Positions 26,418 to 33,477 of a stretch of 64,000 bases of DNA are shown one piece after another. A program made the position numbers and the translations under genes. The stretch is from Roseiarcus sp035606915 (lineage in GTDB: Bacteria > Pseudomonadota > Alphaproteobacteria > Rhizobiales > Beijerinckiaceae). The stretch's first letter is position 1, and the number at the start of each line of letters is the position of its first letter. The notes below the pieces were generated by a model. The model did no database searches. It saw only the letters and a list, made by a program, of their open reading frames with translations, and was not told the origin of the DNA. The stretch covers positions 1 through 64,000 of the forward strand of contig DATNDU010000112.1 in assembly GCA_035606915.1 (NCBI GenBank), given 5' to 3'.

Positions 26418-27337
26418 TGGACGAGGTGGAGCCGTCTCCTTCTCGCCGTTCTTCACGGGGAGCAGGCCGGGATGAGGGGGCGGCCCCTCACCCTTACCCT
26501 CTCCCCGTGAAGAACGGGGAGAGGGAGGCGGAGACGGCGCCCCTTTACCTTTATCTCGCCTATGGCGGCTCGCCCGCCGCCGAGCGGGAGTTGCGCTACA
26601 GCTTCGAAACCCTGCACGCCGAAGTCGGCGCCGCGCCCATCGCGATCTACACCGACCGCCCGGCCGCCTACGCCGACCTCGACGCAACTGTTGTAGACGC
26701 GACGGCTCTCGTCGCGGCCGCCCAGGCGCATGAATACCGCCATCGCCTGAAGCCGACGGCGCTCGCCGACGCGCTCGCCCGCTTTCGCCGCCCCTGTGTC
26801 ATGCTCGATCTCGACAGCTTCGTGAAAGCCGGCTTCGCGGCGCGCGTGCAGCGCGCGCTCGCGCAGGGCGCCGCGATGAATTTCCTCGTCCGCGCCGATC
26901 CCTATCCGGATTTTCCCGCCTTCGAGACCGACTTGCCGCATCTCGGCCGCTACCGGCTCGACCGCGCCAAGGCGCTGATGCTCAACTCGGGCCTGGTCGC
27001 CGTCAGCCCGGCGCATCTGCCGCTCGTCGAAGACGCCGTAGCGCTGATCGACCGGCTGTGGGCGGCGGGCTTGCGCAGGCACGACATCGAGCAATTCGCA
27101 CTCGCCGAGACGCTCAGACTCGGCGGCGTGCGCATCGCGCTGATCGACGACGTGTTCGTGCATTATTGCGCGCGCTGGGCGCGCCGCTACATGCGCCGCC
27201 GGCTGCGGCGGCGCCGGCCGGGCGCGCGCGTCCCGTTCAGCAAAGCGGGCGTGCGGTTGTTCAAGGCGTATTGGACTTTGCGCCTCGCCATGCGAAGGGC
27301 GGGGCTTTCATGGGGCGCGAGATGGCGGAAAACCTGA
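26417..27337 (+). CDS. Glycosyltransferase-like protein with a repeat-derived N-terminus
   Basis: A 306-residue protein. Residues 6-40 are encoded by the palindromic element (SPSRRSSRGAGRDEG and PHPYPLPVKNGE). Ordinary protein begins at LYLYLAYGGSP. This core looks like a nucleotide-diphospho-sugar transferase (GT-A): an N-terminal strand, AIYTDRPAAY, and the DxD-like motif VMLDLDSFV (about residues 130-138). A very basic tail follows (RRYMRRRLRRRRPG). The only start that covers the core is GTG 26417, which overlaps the hisS stop by one base, unless an unusual codon is used after the repeat. It also overlaps purM by 28 bp. The acceptor is unknown. Confidence 0.55.
   Translation: MDEVEPSPSRRSSRGAGRDEGAAPHPYPLPVKNGEREAETAPLYLYLAYGGSPAAERELRYSFETLHAEVGAAPIAIYTDRPAAYADLDATVVDATALVAAAQAHEYRHRLKPTALADALARFRRPCVMLDLDSFVKAGFAARVQRALAQGAAMNFLVRADPYPDFPAFETDLPHLGRYRLDRAKALMLNSGLVAVSPAHLPLVEDAVALIDRLWAAGLRRHDIEQFALAETLRLGGVRIALIDDVFVHYCARWARRYMRRRLRRRRPGARVPFSKAGVRLFKAYWTLRLAMRRAGLSWGARWRKT
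26432..26537. repeat. Long palindromic element inside a reading frame
   Basis: A near-palindrome of about 106 bp. The inner arms CCGTTCTTCACGGGGAG (26446-26462) and CTCCCCGTGAAGAACGG (26501-26517) are perfectly complementary over 17 bp. The outer arms CCGTCTCC (26432-26439) and GGAGACGG (26530-26537) pair too. It begins 15 bp after the hisS stop and is open in the frame of the next gene, where it would add about 35 residues. The form is like the palindromic elements seen in many alphaproteobacterial genomes, including the in-frame RPE class of Rickettsia. Confidence 0.8.
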
Positions 27338-28371
27338 CCTATGCCGCATCCGGCGTCGACATCGACGCCGGCAACGCGATGGTGGAGGCGATCAAGCCGC
27401 TGGTGCGCGCCACCCGCCGCCCCGGCGCCGACGCCGAGATCGGCGGCTTCGGCGGTCTGTTCGATCTCAAGGCGGCGGGCTTCCGCGATCCCGTGCTGGT
27501 GGCGGCCAACGACGGCGTCGGCACCAAGGTCAAGCTCGCCATCGAAGCCCGGCTGTTCGACGCCATCGGCGTCGACCTCGTCGCCATGTGCGTCAACGAC
27601 ATCGTCGTGCAGGGGGCGGAGCCGCTGTTCTTCCTGGATTATTTCGCCGTCGGCAAGCTCGACCCGGCCCAGGGGGTCGAGATCGTCAAGGGCATCGCCG
27701 GGGCTTGCGTCGAATCCGGATGCGCGCTGATCGGCGGCGAGACGGCCGAAATGCCGGGGCTCTACGCCAAGGGCGATTTCGACCTCGCCGGCTTTGCCGT
27801 CGGCGCCGCCGAGCGCGGCGCGCTGCTGCCCAAAGCCGGGCTCAAGGCCGGCGACGTCGCCTTCGGGCTGCCGTCCTCGGGGCTGCACGCCAACGGCTTC
27901 TCGCTGGTGCGCCGCATCATCGCCGGCCTGCCGCTCGACGCGCCGGCGCCGTTCGCGCCGCAGCAGACGCTGGGCGCGGCGCTGCTGACGCCGACCCGGC
28001 TTTACGTCAAGCCGCTGCTGGCGGCGCTGAAGGCGAGCGACGCCATCCTGGCGCTCGCCCATGTCACCGGCGGCGGCTTTCCCGACAACCTGCCGCGCGC
28101 GCTGCCTGATAATCTCGCCGTGTGGCTCGATCTTGCCGCCTTCGCGCCGCCGCCGGTGTTCGCGTGGCTGGCGCGCCAGGGGCCGGTGTCCGAGGCCGAG
28201 ATGCTGCGCACCTTCAACTGCGGCGTCGGCATGGTCGCCTTCGCGCGCGCGGAGGCGGCGGCGGAGGCGGCCGCGGCGCTGCGCCAAGCGGGGCTGGAGC
28301 CGGTCGAGATCGGGCGGCTGGTCGCGCGCGAGACGGCGGGCGTAGTCATGCAGGGGCGGCTACGGCTGTGA
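27310..28371 (+). CDS. purM: Phosphoribosylformylglycinamidine cyclo-ligase
   Basis: A 353-residue AIR synthetase catalysing the ATP-dependent closure of FGAM to AIR in purine synthesis. It has the family N-terminus TYAASGVDIDAGNAMVE, the nucleotide segment ANDGVGTKVKLA, MCVNDIVVQGAEPLFFLDY (19 residues) and the GGETAEMPG motif. The start is ATG 27310 or ATG 27322; the first has GGGCGGGG upstream and is used here. It overlaps purN by 4 bp (GTGA). Confidence 0.95.
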   Translation: MGREMAENLTYAASGVDIDAGNAMVEAIKPLVRATRRPGADAEIGGFGGLFDLKAAGFRDPVLVAANDGVGTKVKLAIEARLFDAIGVDLVAMCVNDIVVQGAEPLFFLDYFAVGKLDPAQGVEIVKGIAGACVESGCALIGGETAEMPGLYAKGDFDLAGFAVGAAERGALLPKAGLKAGDVAFGLPSSGLHANGFSLVRRIIAGLPLDAPAPFAPQQTLGAALLTPTRLYVKPLLAALKASDAILALAHVTGGGFPDNLPRALPDNLAVWLDLAAFAPPPVFAWLARQGPVSEAEMLRTFNCGVGMVAFARAEAAAEAAAALRQAGLEPVEIGRLVARETAGVVMQGRLRL

Positions 28372-28952
28372 CGCGCCGCATCGAGACCGCTATTCTCATT
28401 TCCGGGCGCGGCTCCAACATGGCAGCGCTGATCGCCGCGGCGCGGGCGCCGGACTATCCGGCCCATATCGGCGTGGTGATCGCCGATCGACCGGAAGCCG
28501 GCGGCCTCGCGCTCGCTCGCGAGGCCGGCGTCGAGGCGCTGGCCATTGACGCGAAGGCGGCGGGAGGAAGGACCGCCTTCGAATCGGCGCTCGACGCCGC
28601 CGTTCGCACCAGGGGAATAGAACTTATCTGCCTGGCGGGGTTCATGCGCATCCTCAGCGCCGATTTCGTCGGGCGCTGGCCGGCGCTAAATATCCACCCC
28701 TCGCTGCTGCCGGCTTACAAGGGGCTCGACACCCATTCCCGCGCGCTCGCCGACGGCGTGCGCGAGCATGGCTGCACCGTGCATTGGGTCGCGCCGGAAC
28801 TCGATGCCGGCGAGATCGTCGCGCAGACGCGCGTACCGGTGTTGCCCGGCGACGACGCCGAGCGGCTGGCGGGCCGCGTGCTCGTCGCCGAGCACGCGCT
28901 TTACCGAACCGCGCTGGCTGAGGTCAGCCGCCGCCTCATCGCCGGCGGCTGA
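28368..28952 (+). CDS. purN: Phosphoribosylglycinamide formyltransferase
   Basis: A 194-residue GAR transformylase that uses 10-formyltetrahydrofolate in the third step of purine synthesis. It has the glycine loop LISGRGSNMAAL, the catalytic asparagine and histidine region LNIHPSLLPAYKG and the aspartate of ELDAGEIVAQ. The start is GTG 28368, overlapping the purM stop. purM-purN pairing is standard. Confidence 0.95.
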   Translation: MTRRIETAILISGRGSNMAALIAAARAPDYPAHIGVVIADRPEAGGLALAREAGVEALAIDAKAAGGRTAFESALDAAVRTRGIELICLAGFMRILSADFVGRWPALNIHPSLLPAYKGLDTHSRALADGVREHGCTVHWVAPELDAGEIVAQTRVPVLPGDDAERLAGRVLVAEHALYRTALAEVSRRLIAGG

Positions 28953-28956
28953 AGGC

Positions 28957-29307
28957 TCACTCCGCGCGCGGTTCGCTGAGCACCGCGAGATAGTGCAGAT
29001 CCGACAGCGCGCTCGACAGCAGCTTGTGCGAGGCCCCGTCGACGCCATCGCCCATCAGGTCGAGCGCCACGCGCAATTTGGATTCGACCGCGTGGACGGA
29101 ATCGGCGCGGATGAGGCCAAGATCGCGCGCGATGCGATCGATGTGGATCCACAGCGCATCCGACTCGGTTTCCGTGTCGTCGCGTCCTTCGAGCGCCGTG
29201 AGCCGGCGCTGCAGCCGGTTGTATTCGAGCCGCAACCGCCGCGCCTCGGCCGCTGGCGAAAGATACTCGCGCACGGGTTGAAAAGTACGTTTGGGATTGT
29301 GAAGCAT
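28957..29307 (-). CDS. Unknown protein encoded behind luxI
   Basis: A 116-residue soluble, mostly helical protein rich in Arg, Leu and Glu (EARRLRLEYNRLQRRLTALEG may form a coiled coil, about residues 21-41). It has no cysteines, signal peptide or membrane segment. It lies 27 bp after luxI on the same strand, so it is probably in the quorum-sensing operon. No family was recognised. A DNA-binding role (as for small lux-linked regulators) or an activity on the signal molecule cannot be told from the sequence. The start ATG at 29307 has only a weak ribosome binding site. Confidence 0.6.
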   Translation of the reverse strand: MLHNPKRTFQPVREYLSPAAEARRLRLEYNRLQRRLTALEGRDDTETESDALWIHIDRIARDLGLIRADSVHAVESKLRVALDLMGDGVDGASHKLLSSALSDLHYLAVLSEPRAE

Positions 29308-29334
29308 GAGCGTGATTCCGAAAGGACCGGGACG

Positions 29335-29961
29335 TCAGGCGGCGCGCTGCGTCTGGCGGTCTTCGCCAAAGCGTTCGCCGAGACCGGTGGCGGCCAGGAT
29401 CGAGGCTTCCAGTTCCTCGCAAACCTCCCATAGGCCGACCGATATGCTGCCGTGCTTTTCGGTGCGATGGCGGGCGAGTTCGGGATTGGGGAGCCCGCAG
29501 CGCCGGTACAACCGCAACATTCCGGACTCGTAAACGGACGTCATGTGACGCACGCCGTTGCGCAGGCCAAACTGGCAGGCGCCGAGCAGGAGTTCGCACG
29601 CCGCGGTCGAAATCTGGTTCGCCTGCACGCTGTGGTCCCCCAGCACCACGAAGCGCGTAACCTCCCAGATCAACGGCGACCGGAAATCGACATCGGGGAA
29701 CATCGTGCGAAACGGCCCCGACATCATATGCGGCGTCGCGGTGCTGATGAGCCGCAGCGAGCCGACGACCTCGCGGCGCCGATCGAGCGAAATCAGATAA
29801 CAGGTATCGTCGCGATCGTATTCGTCAATTTCATACTGCTCATCTACGAGCTTGACATCCCATTGTTTTTGATCGTGAAATACGAGCTTGCGCTGGCGGA
29901 ACATCTTATCGAAAATTTCCCTATGTTCCTGCCGCTGATATCCTTCTACTTGCATTAACAT
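29335..29961 (-). CDS. Acyl-homoserine-lactone synthase (LuxI family)
   Basis: A 208-residue autoinducer synthase that joins an acyl donor to S-adenosylmethionine. The invariant residues are present: Arg24, Phe28, Trp34, Asp46, Asp49, Arg70, Phe84, Glu100 and Arg103. Motifs are FRQRKLVFHDQKQW, VVGSLRLI and WEVTRFVV. The start ATG at 29961 has a strong GAGGAGG site 7 bases upstream, and that site lies in a hairpin. luxR lies upstream on the same strand and a 116-residue unknown follows. The acyl group cannot be read from the sequence; an aryl or branched acyl donor is possible, as in related Hyphomicrobiales. Confidence 0.93.
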   Translation of the reverse strand: MLMQVEGYQRQEHREIFDKMFRQRKLVFHDQKQWDVKLVDEQYEIDEYDRDDTCYLISLDRRREVVGSLRLISTATPHMMSGPFRTMFPDVDFRSPLIWEVTRFVVLGDHSVQANQISTAACELLLGACQFGLRNGVRHMTSVYESGMLRLYRRCGLPNPELARHRTEKHGSISVGLWEVCEELEASILAATGLGERFGEDRQTQRAA

Positions 29962-29966
29962 CAGAT

Positions 29967-29987
29967 GGCCTCCTCACGTGCGAGGCC
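29967..29987 (-). promoter_or_regulatory. Hairpin over the luxI ribosome binding site
   Basis: On the transcribed strand GGCCTC (29987-29982) pairs with GAGGCC (29972-29967) across a 9-base loop. The GAGGAGG ribosome binding site of luxI overlaps the downstream arm. Folding would hide the site, so translation of luxI may be limited until the hairpin opens. Confidence 0.4.
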
Positions 29988-30018
29988 TTCAGTATAGTCG
30001 GGAGTGAATACGAAACCA

Positions 30019-30037
30019 TTCCCCCAATAGGGGAGAA
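30019..30037. promoter_or_regulatory. Candidate lux box upstream of luxI
   Basis: A 19-bp dyad, reading TTCTCCCC-TATT-GGGGGAA toward luxI, with twelve positions symmetric. Its nearest edge is 58 bp before the luxI start. The length and position suit a LuxR-type binding site at or near the -35 region. It could also be a weak end structure for luxR, which stops at 30071. Confidence 0.4.
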
Positions 30038-30070
30038 GTTTAAATGGATTTGAGTATTTTACAAATAATT

Positions 30071-30823
30071 TTAGCTAATAATTCCGTTGCGAATCGCCTT
30101 GGCGACGGCGTGGACGCGATTGAGCGCCCCAAGCTTGAAGCGCGCGGAATCGAGGTGGGCTTTGACGGTCTCAGCCGAAATGTGCATCAAAGTCGCGATA
30201 TCGGCGACGTGCTTGCCCTCGGCGGTCCACGACAACGCCTCGGTCTCGCGCCGGGTGATGGCGTTGAGATCGACGACCTCGCCGGAAGTATGCAACTCGA
30301 ACGCCTTCTGATGGACGAAATGCGCGATCAGCACCAGATCGGCGACGATCTGGCGGCGGTGGCGCGTCCATTCCGTGTCGGAATCATTCGAGGTGACGCT
30401 GAACAGCGCCCACATGCCGCTCTCCGCGCCGCGTATCGGAATGGTCAGACCCTGCGCGCCAACGCCGGCTTCGCGCGATTCGCTGAACATCTTGACGACT
30501 TTGCGATTGCTGCGGTCAAACCTCGCCCAGTCCACCGGCAGCACCGAGCGGGCGCCGATGTTGACCACCGGGTCGACCGCCGCATAATTCGACCGGATAT
30601 AGTGCGAAACCCATTCCTGCTGGTAAGTCACGACAAGAAACGGATCGTCCAGCGGCCGGCTTCGGAACGTCGGGCAATAATAGACGGCGTTTCGCAAACC
30701 ATAGGCGTCGAGTATTTTACGAACGACCTCCGTAAAATCATCGACCTTCGGTTTGCTTTCGAAGCGCAGCAAATCGTGGATATTCAGACTCGCCAGCCCT
30801 AGAATATCGTCGTCCGCATCCAT
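30071..30823 (-). CDS. LuxR-family quorum-sensing regulator
   Basis: A 250-residue acyl-homoserine-lactone receptor. The N-terminal signal-binding domain has residues matching the TraR/LuxR pocket (Trp71, Tyr75, Asp84, Trp99). The C-terminal helix-turn-helix is standard (TRRETEALSWTAEGKHVADI, then SAETVKAHLDSARFKL). The start at 30823 is chosen because the family domain begins there; an upstream ATG at 30889 would add 22 residues of doubtful sequence. It lies 109 bp before luxI on the same strand and probably controls it. The gene is divergent from ppk. Confidence 0.92.
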   Translation of the reverse strand: MDADDDILGLASLNIHDLLRFESKPKVDDFTEVVRKILDAYGLRNAVYYCPTFRSRPLDDPFLVVTYQQEWVSHYIRSNYAAVDPVVNIGARSVLPVDWARFDRSNRKVVKMFSESREAGVGAQGLTIPIRGAESGMWALFSVTSNDSDTEWTRHRRQIVADLVLIAHFVHQKAFELHTSGEVVDLNAITRRETEALSWTAEGKHVADIATLMHISAETVKAHLDSARFKLGALNRVHAVAKAIRNGIIS

Positions 30824-31070
30824 GTGTCGCCAATTCCGGCCGGAGAAGTCGCCTGCTGCGCAACAGCGGGAACTGCCTATGAATCTCATGGTAACATAGT
30901 TGTCATACAAGCGCGACGTCGATTCGGCGCGCCGCGGAAAAATGATTCCTTTGCCGCGAACACGTAAATTCGCCGTGCGATCGTTTCTTGCCTTCTGCGC
31001 CGGCCGCGATCCTCCTATTGTCGCCGCGCGAGGCGGGCGGGCGCAGGACGCGGCAAAGTCGGAGAGTTGA

Positions 31071-33260
31071 GTGGCGACGAGGCGAATCACCAGGCGGCCG
31101 GCGGTGGTGGCCGGGACAGCGACGGTCGCGAACCGGCTCGGATCGCCCGACCGTTTCATCAATCGCGAAATGTCGTGGCTCGAATTCAACCGCCGCGTGC
31201 TGGAGGAATCCGGCAACAGCAACCATCCGCTGCTGGAGCGGCTGCGCTTCCTGTCGATCTCGGCCAATAATCTCGACGAATTCTTCATGGTGCGCGTCGC
31301 CGGGCTGGTCGGCCAGGCGCACGCCGGGATGACCGAGCTTTCCGACGACGGCAGCACGCCGACCGAGCAGCTTGAGCGCATCGGGCGCGGCGTCGCCGTT
31401 CTTGTCGCCTCGCAACAGGCGCGCTGGCTGGAACTGCGGGGCGAACTGGCCGAGGCCGGCATCGCCATCGTCGACGTCGCCGAACTCACCGAGGCGGAGA
31501 TGGAATGGCTGCAAGACCATTTCCTGCTCCAGGTGTTCCCGGTGCTGACGCCGCTCGCCGTCGACCCCGCCCATCCGTTCCCCTTCATCCCCAATCTCGG
31601 CTTCACGCTGGCGCTGGAGCTTGCCCATATCGAGGACGGGCGGGCGATGAGCGCGCTGGTGCGCTTCCCCAACCGCGTCGACCGGCTGATGAAGCTGCCC
31701 GACGCGCTCGGGCGCGGCGCGCAGCGCTTCGTGTCGCTGGAGCAGACGATCGTCGCCTTCTGCCGGCTGCTGTTTCCCGGCTACCGCGTCGTCGGCCAAG
31801 GCAGTTTCCGGGTCATCCGCGACAGCGACATCGAAATCGAGGAGGAGGCCGAGGATCTCGTGCGCCTCTACGAGAGCGCGGTGAAGTTGCGACGGCGCGG
31901 CTCGATCATCCGGCTGGAGATCGAGGCCGGCATGCCGGCGCCGCTGCGGGCCTTCGTCACCGGCGACGTCGACGTGCTGGCGTCGGGCGTCGTCTATATC
32001 GACGGCATGCTGGGCTTGGACGAATTGTCGCGGCTGGTCTCGCTCGACCGCCCCGACCTCAAATTCACGCCCTTCATCCCGCGCTTTCCCGAGCGCGTGC
32101 GCGAGAACGGCGGCGATGCCTTTGCCGCGATTCGGCTCAAGGACTTTGTCGTCCATCACCCTTATGAATCCTTCGATGTCGTGGTGCAGTTTCTCAATCA
32201 GGCGGCGCGCGACCCGAATGTCGTGGCGATCAAACAGACGCTCTATCGCACCTCCGCCGATAGCCCGATCGTGCGCGCGCTGATCGAGGCGGCGGAGGCC
32301 GGTAAGTCCGTCACCGCCCTGGTGGAACTGAAGGCGCGCTTCGACGAGGAGGCCAATATCCGCTGGGCGCGCGATCTGGAGCGGGCGGGGGCGCAGGTCG
32401 TGTTCGGCTTCATCGAGCTGAAGACGCACGCCAAATTGTCGATGGTGGTGCGTCGCGAGGGCGGCCAACTGGTGACTTATTGCCACGTCGGCACCGGCAA
32501 TTATCACCCCGTCACCGCCCGCATCTACACCGATATCTCCTATTTCACCGCCGAGCCGGCGATCGGGCGCGATCTCGCGCGCATTTTCAACTACATCACC
32601 GGCTACGCCGAGCCCGACGGGCTCGAAGAACTGGCGATTTCGCCGATCTCGCTGAAACAGCGGCTGTTGCAGCATATCGAGGACGAGATTGGTTTCGCTA
32701 GCGCGGGCAAGCCGGCGGCGATCTGGGCCAAATGCAACGCGCTCGTCGATCCCGCGATGATCGACGCCTTCTACCGCGCCAGCCAGGCGGGCGTTATGAT
32801 CGAACTCGTCGTGCGCGGCATGTGCTGCCTGAGGCCCGGCGTGCCTGGCCTCTCCGACAACATCCGCGCCAAGTCGATCGTCGGGCGTTTTCTCGAACAC
32901 TCGCGCATTTACGCCTTCGGCGGCGGCCACGGCTTGCCGCACCCGGAGGCGAGCGTCTACATCTCCTCCGCCGACCTCATGCCGCGCAATCTCGACCGCC
33001 GCGTCGAGGCCTTGGCGCCGTTGCGCAACCCGACCGTTCACGCGCAGGTGTTGAATCAGATTCTCGAAGGCAATCTGAAGGACAACCAGCAGAGCTATCG
33101 CTTGCTCGCCGACGGCACGAGCGAGCGCATCATGCCCGGGCCCGGCGAGGAACCGTTCGACGCGCATAAATTCTTCCTCACCCATCCGAGCCTATCGGGC
33201 CGCGGGCAGGGGGTTGGCGAGGCGGCAGGGGAAGAACGGCGGCGCGCGGCGCGGCGCTAA
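31071..33260 (+). CDS. ppk: Polyphosphate kinase 1
   Basis: A 729-residue PPK1 that makes polyphosphate from ATP. The N-terminal domain begins at FINREMSWLEFNRRVLEE. The catalytic histidine motif is YCHVGTGNYH (His472 by count from the start), and the ATP-binding KTHAKLSMV segment precedes it. The C-terminal domain carries LVVRGMCCLRPG and ends in the family SLSGRG region plus an extended basic tail. The start GTG at 31071 follows GGAGAG. An open frame on the opposite strand spans nearly the whole gene but is an artefact of codon bias. Confidence 0.95.
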   Translation: MATRRITRRPAVVAGTATVANRLGSPDRFINREMSWLEFNRRVLEESGNSNHPLLERLRFLSISANNLDEFFMVRVAGLVGQAHAGMTELSDDGSTPTEQLERIGRGVAVLVASQQARWLELRGELAEAGIAIVDVAELTEAEMEWLQDHFLLQVFPVLTPLAVDPAHPFPFIPNLGFTLALELAHIEDGRAMSALVRFPNRVDRLMKLPDALGRGAQRFVSLEQTIVAFCRLLFPGYRVVGQGSFRVIRDSDIEIEEEAEDLVRLYESAVKLRRRGSIIRLEIEAGMPAPLRAFVTGDVDVLASGVVYIDGMLGLDELSRLVSLDRPDLKFTPFIPRFPERVRENGGDAFAAIRLKDFVVHHPYESFDVVVQFLNQAARDPNVVAIKQTLYRTSADSPIVRALIEAAEAGKSVTALVELKARFDEEANIRWARDLERAGAQVVFGFIELKTHAKLSMVVRREGGQLVTYCHVGTGNYHPVTARIYTDISYFTAEPAIGRDLARIFNYITGYAEPDGLEELAISPISLKQRLLQHIEDEIGFASAGKPAAIWAKCNALVDPAMIDAFYRASQAGVMIELVVRGMCCLRPGVPGLSDNIRAKSIVGRFLEHSRIYAFGGGHGLPHPEASVYISSADLMPRNLDRRVEALAPLRNPTVHAQVLNQILEGNLKDNQQSYRLLADGTSERIMPGPGEEPFDAHKFFLTHPSLSGRGQGVGEAAGEERRRAARR

Positions 33261-33271
33261 ACAGGCTCGCG

Positions 33272-33307
33272 TTAGAGCAGTATCCGAACGGATTGACTCA
33301 GCGGACC
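33272..33307 (+). repeat. Dispersed 36-bp repeat, copy 2
   Basis: Matches the reverse complement of 1285-1320 at 34 of 36 positions. It begins 12 bp after the ppk stop codon, much as copy 1 follows the acyl-CoA synthetase. Two copies in inverted orientation 32 kb apart could recombine, but they are short. Confidence 0.7.
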
Positions 33308-33366
33308 TGACGGTGACTCAACCTGATCGGCAACCGCTTTAGCGAGACCGCGCAGGCCCGCTTGGC

Positions 33367-33405
33367 GGCGCCGCCTCGCGTAAGGGAAATTTACGCGACG
33401 GCGCC
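33367..33405. terminator. Composite hairpin between ppk and the HerA-like gene
   Basis: Stem of two 7-bp parts: GGCGCCG (33367-33373) with CGGCGCC (33399-33405), and CGCGTAA (33377-33383) with TTACGCG (33391-33397). They are separated by a 3/1-base internal loop, and the end loop is GGGAAAT. No T run follows on the plus strand. It is either a terminator of ppk or a structure in the leader of the next gene. Confidence 0.4.
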
Positions 33406-33477
33406 AACTCGATCGACGTGGAACACTCAATTTTTACATCTGGCCGTTACGCAATCTGGGCGCGTTGGGCGCTGCCG

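Noticed and set aside
30903..33185. 760-residue open frame opposite to ppk
   Set aside because: It mirrors ppk almost exactly and has no recognisable domain; in GC-rich DNA the antisense frame of a real gene is often open.
33170..33260. Repeat-like end of ppk (SLSGRGQGVGEAAG)
   Set aside because: SLSGRG is a usual ppk ending, so most of this is native protein rather than an inserted palindrome.
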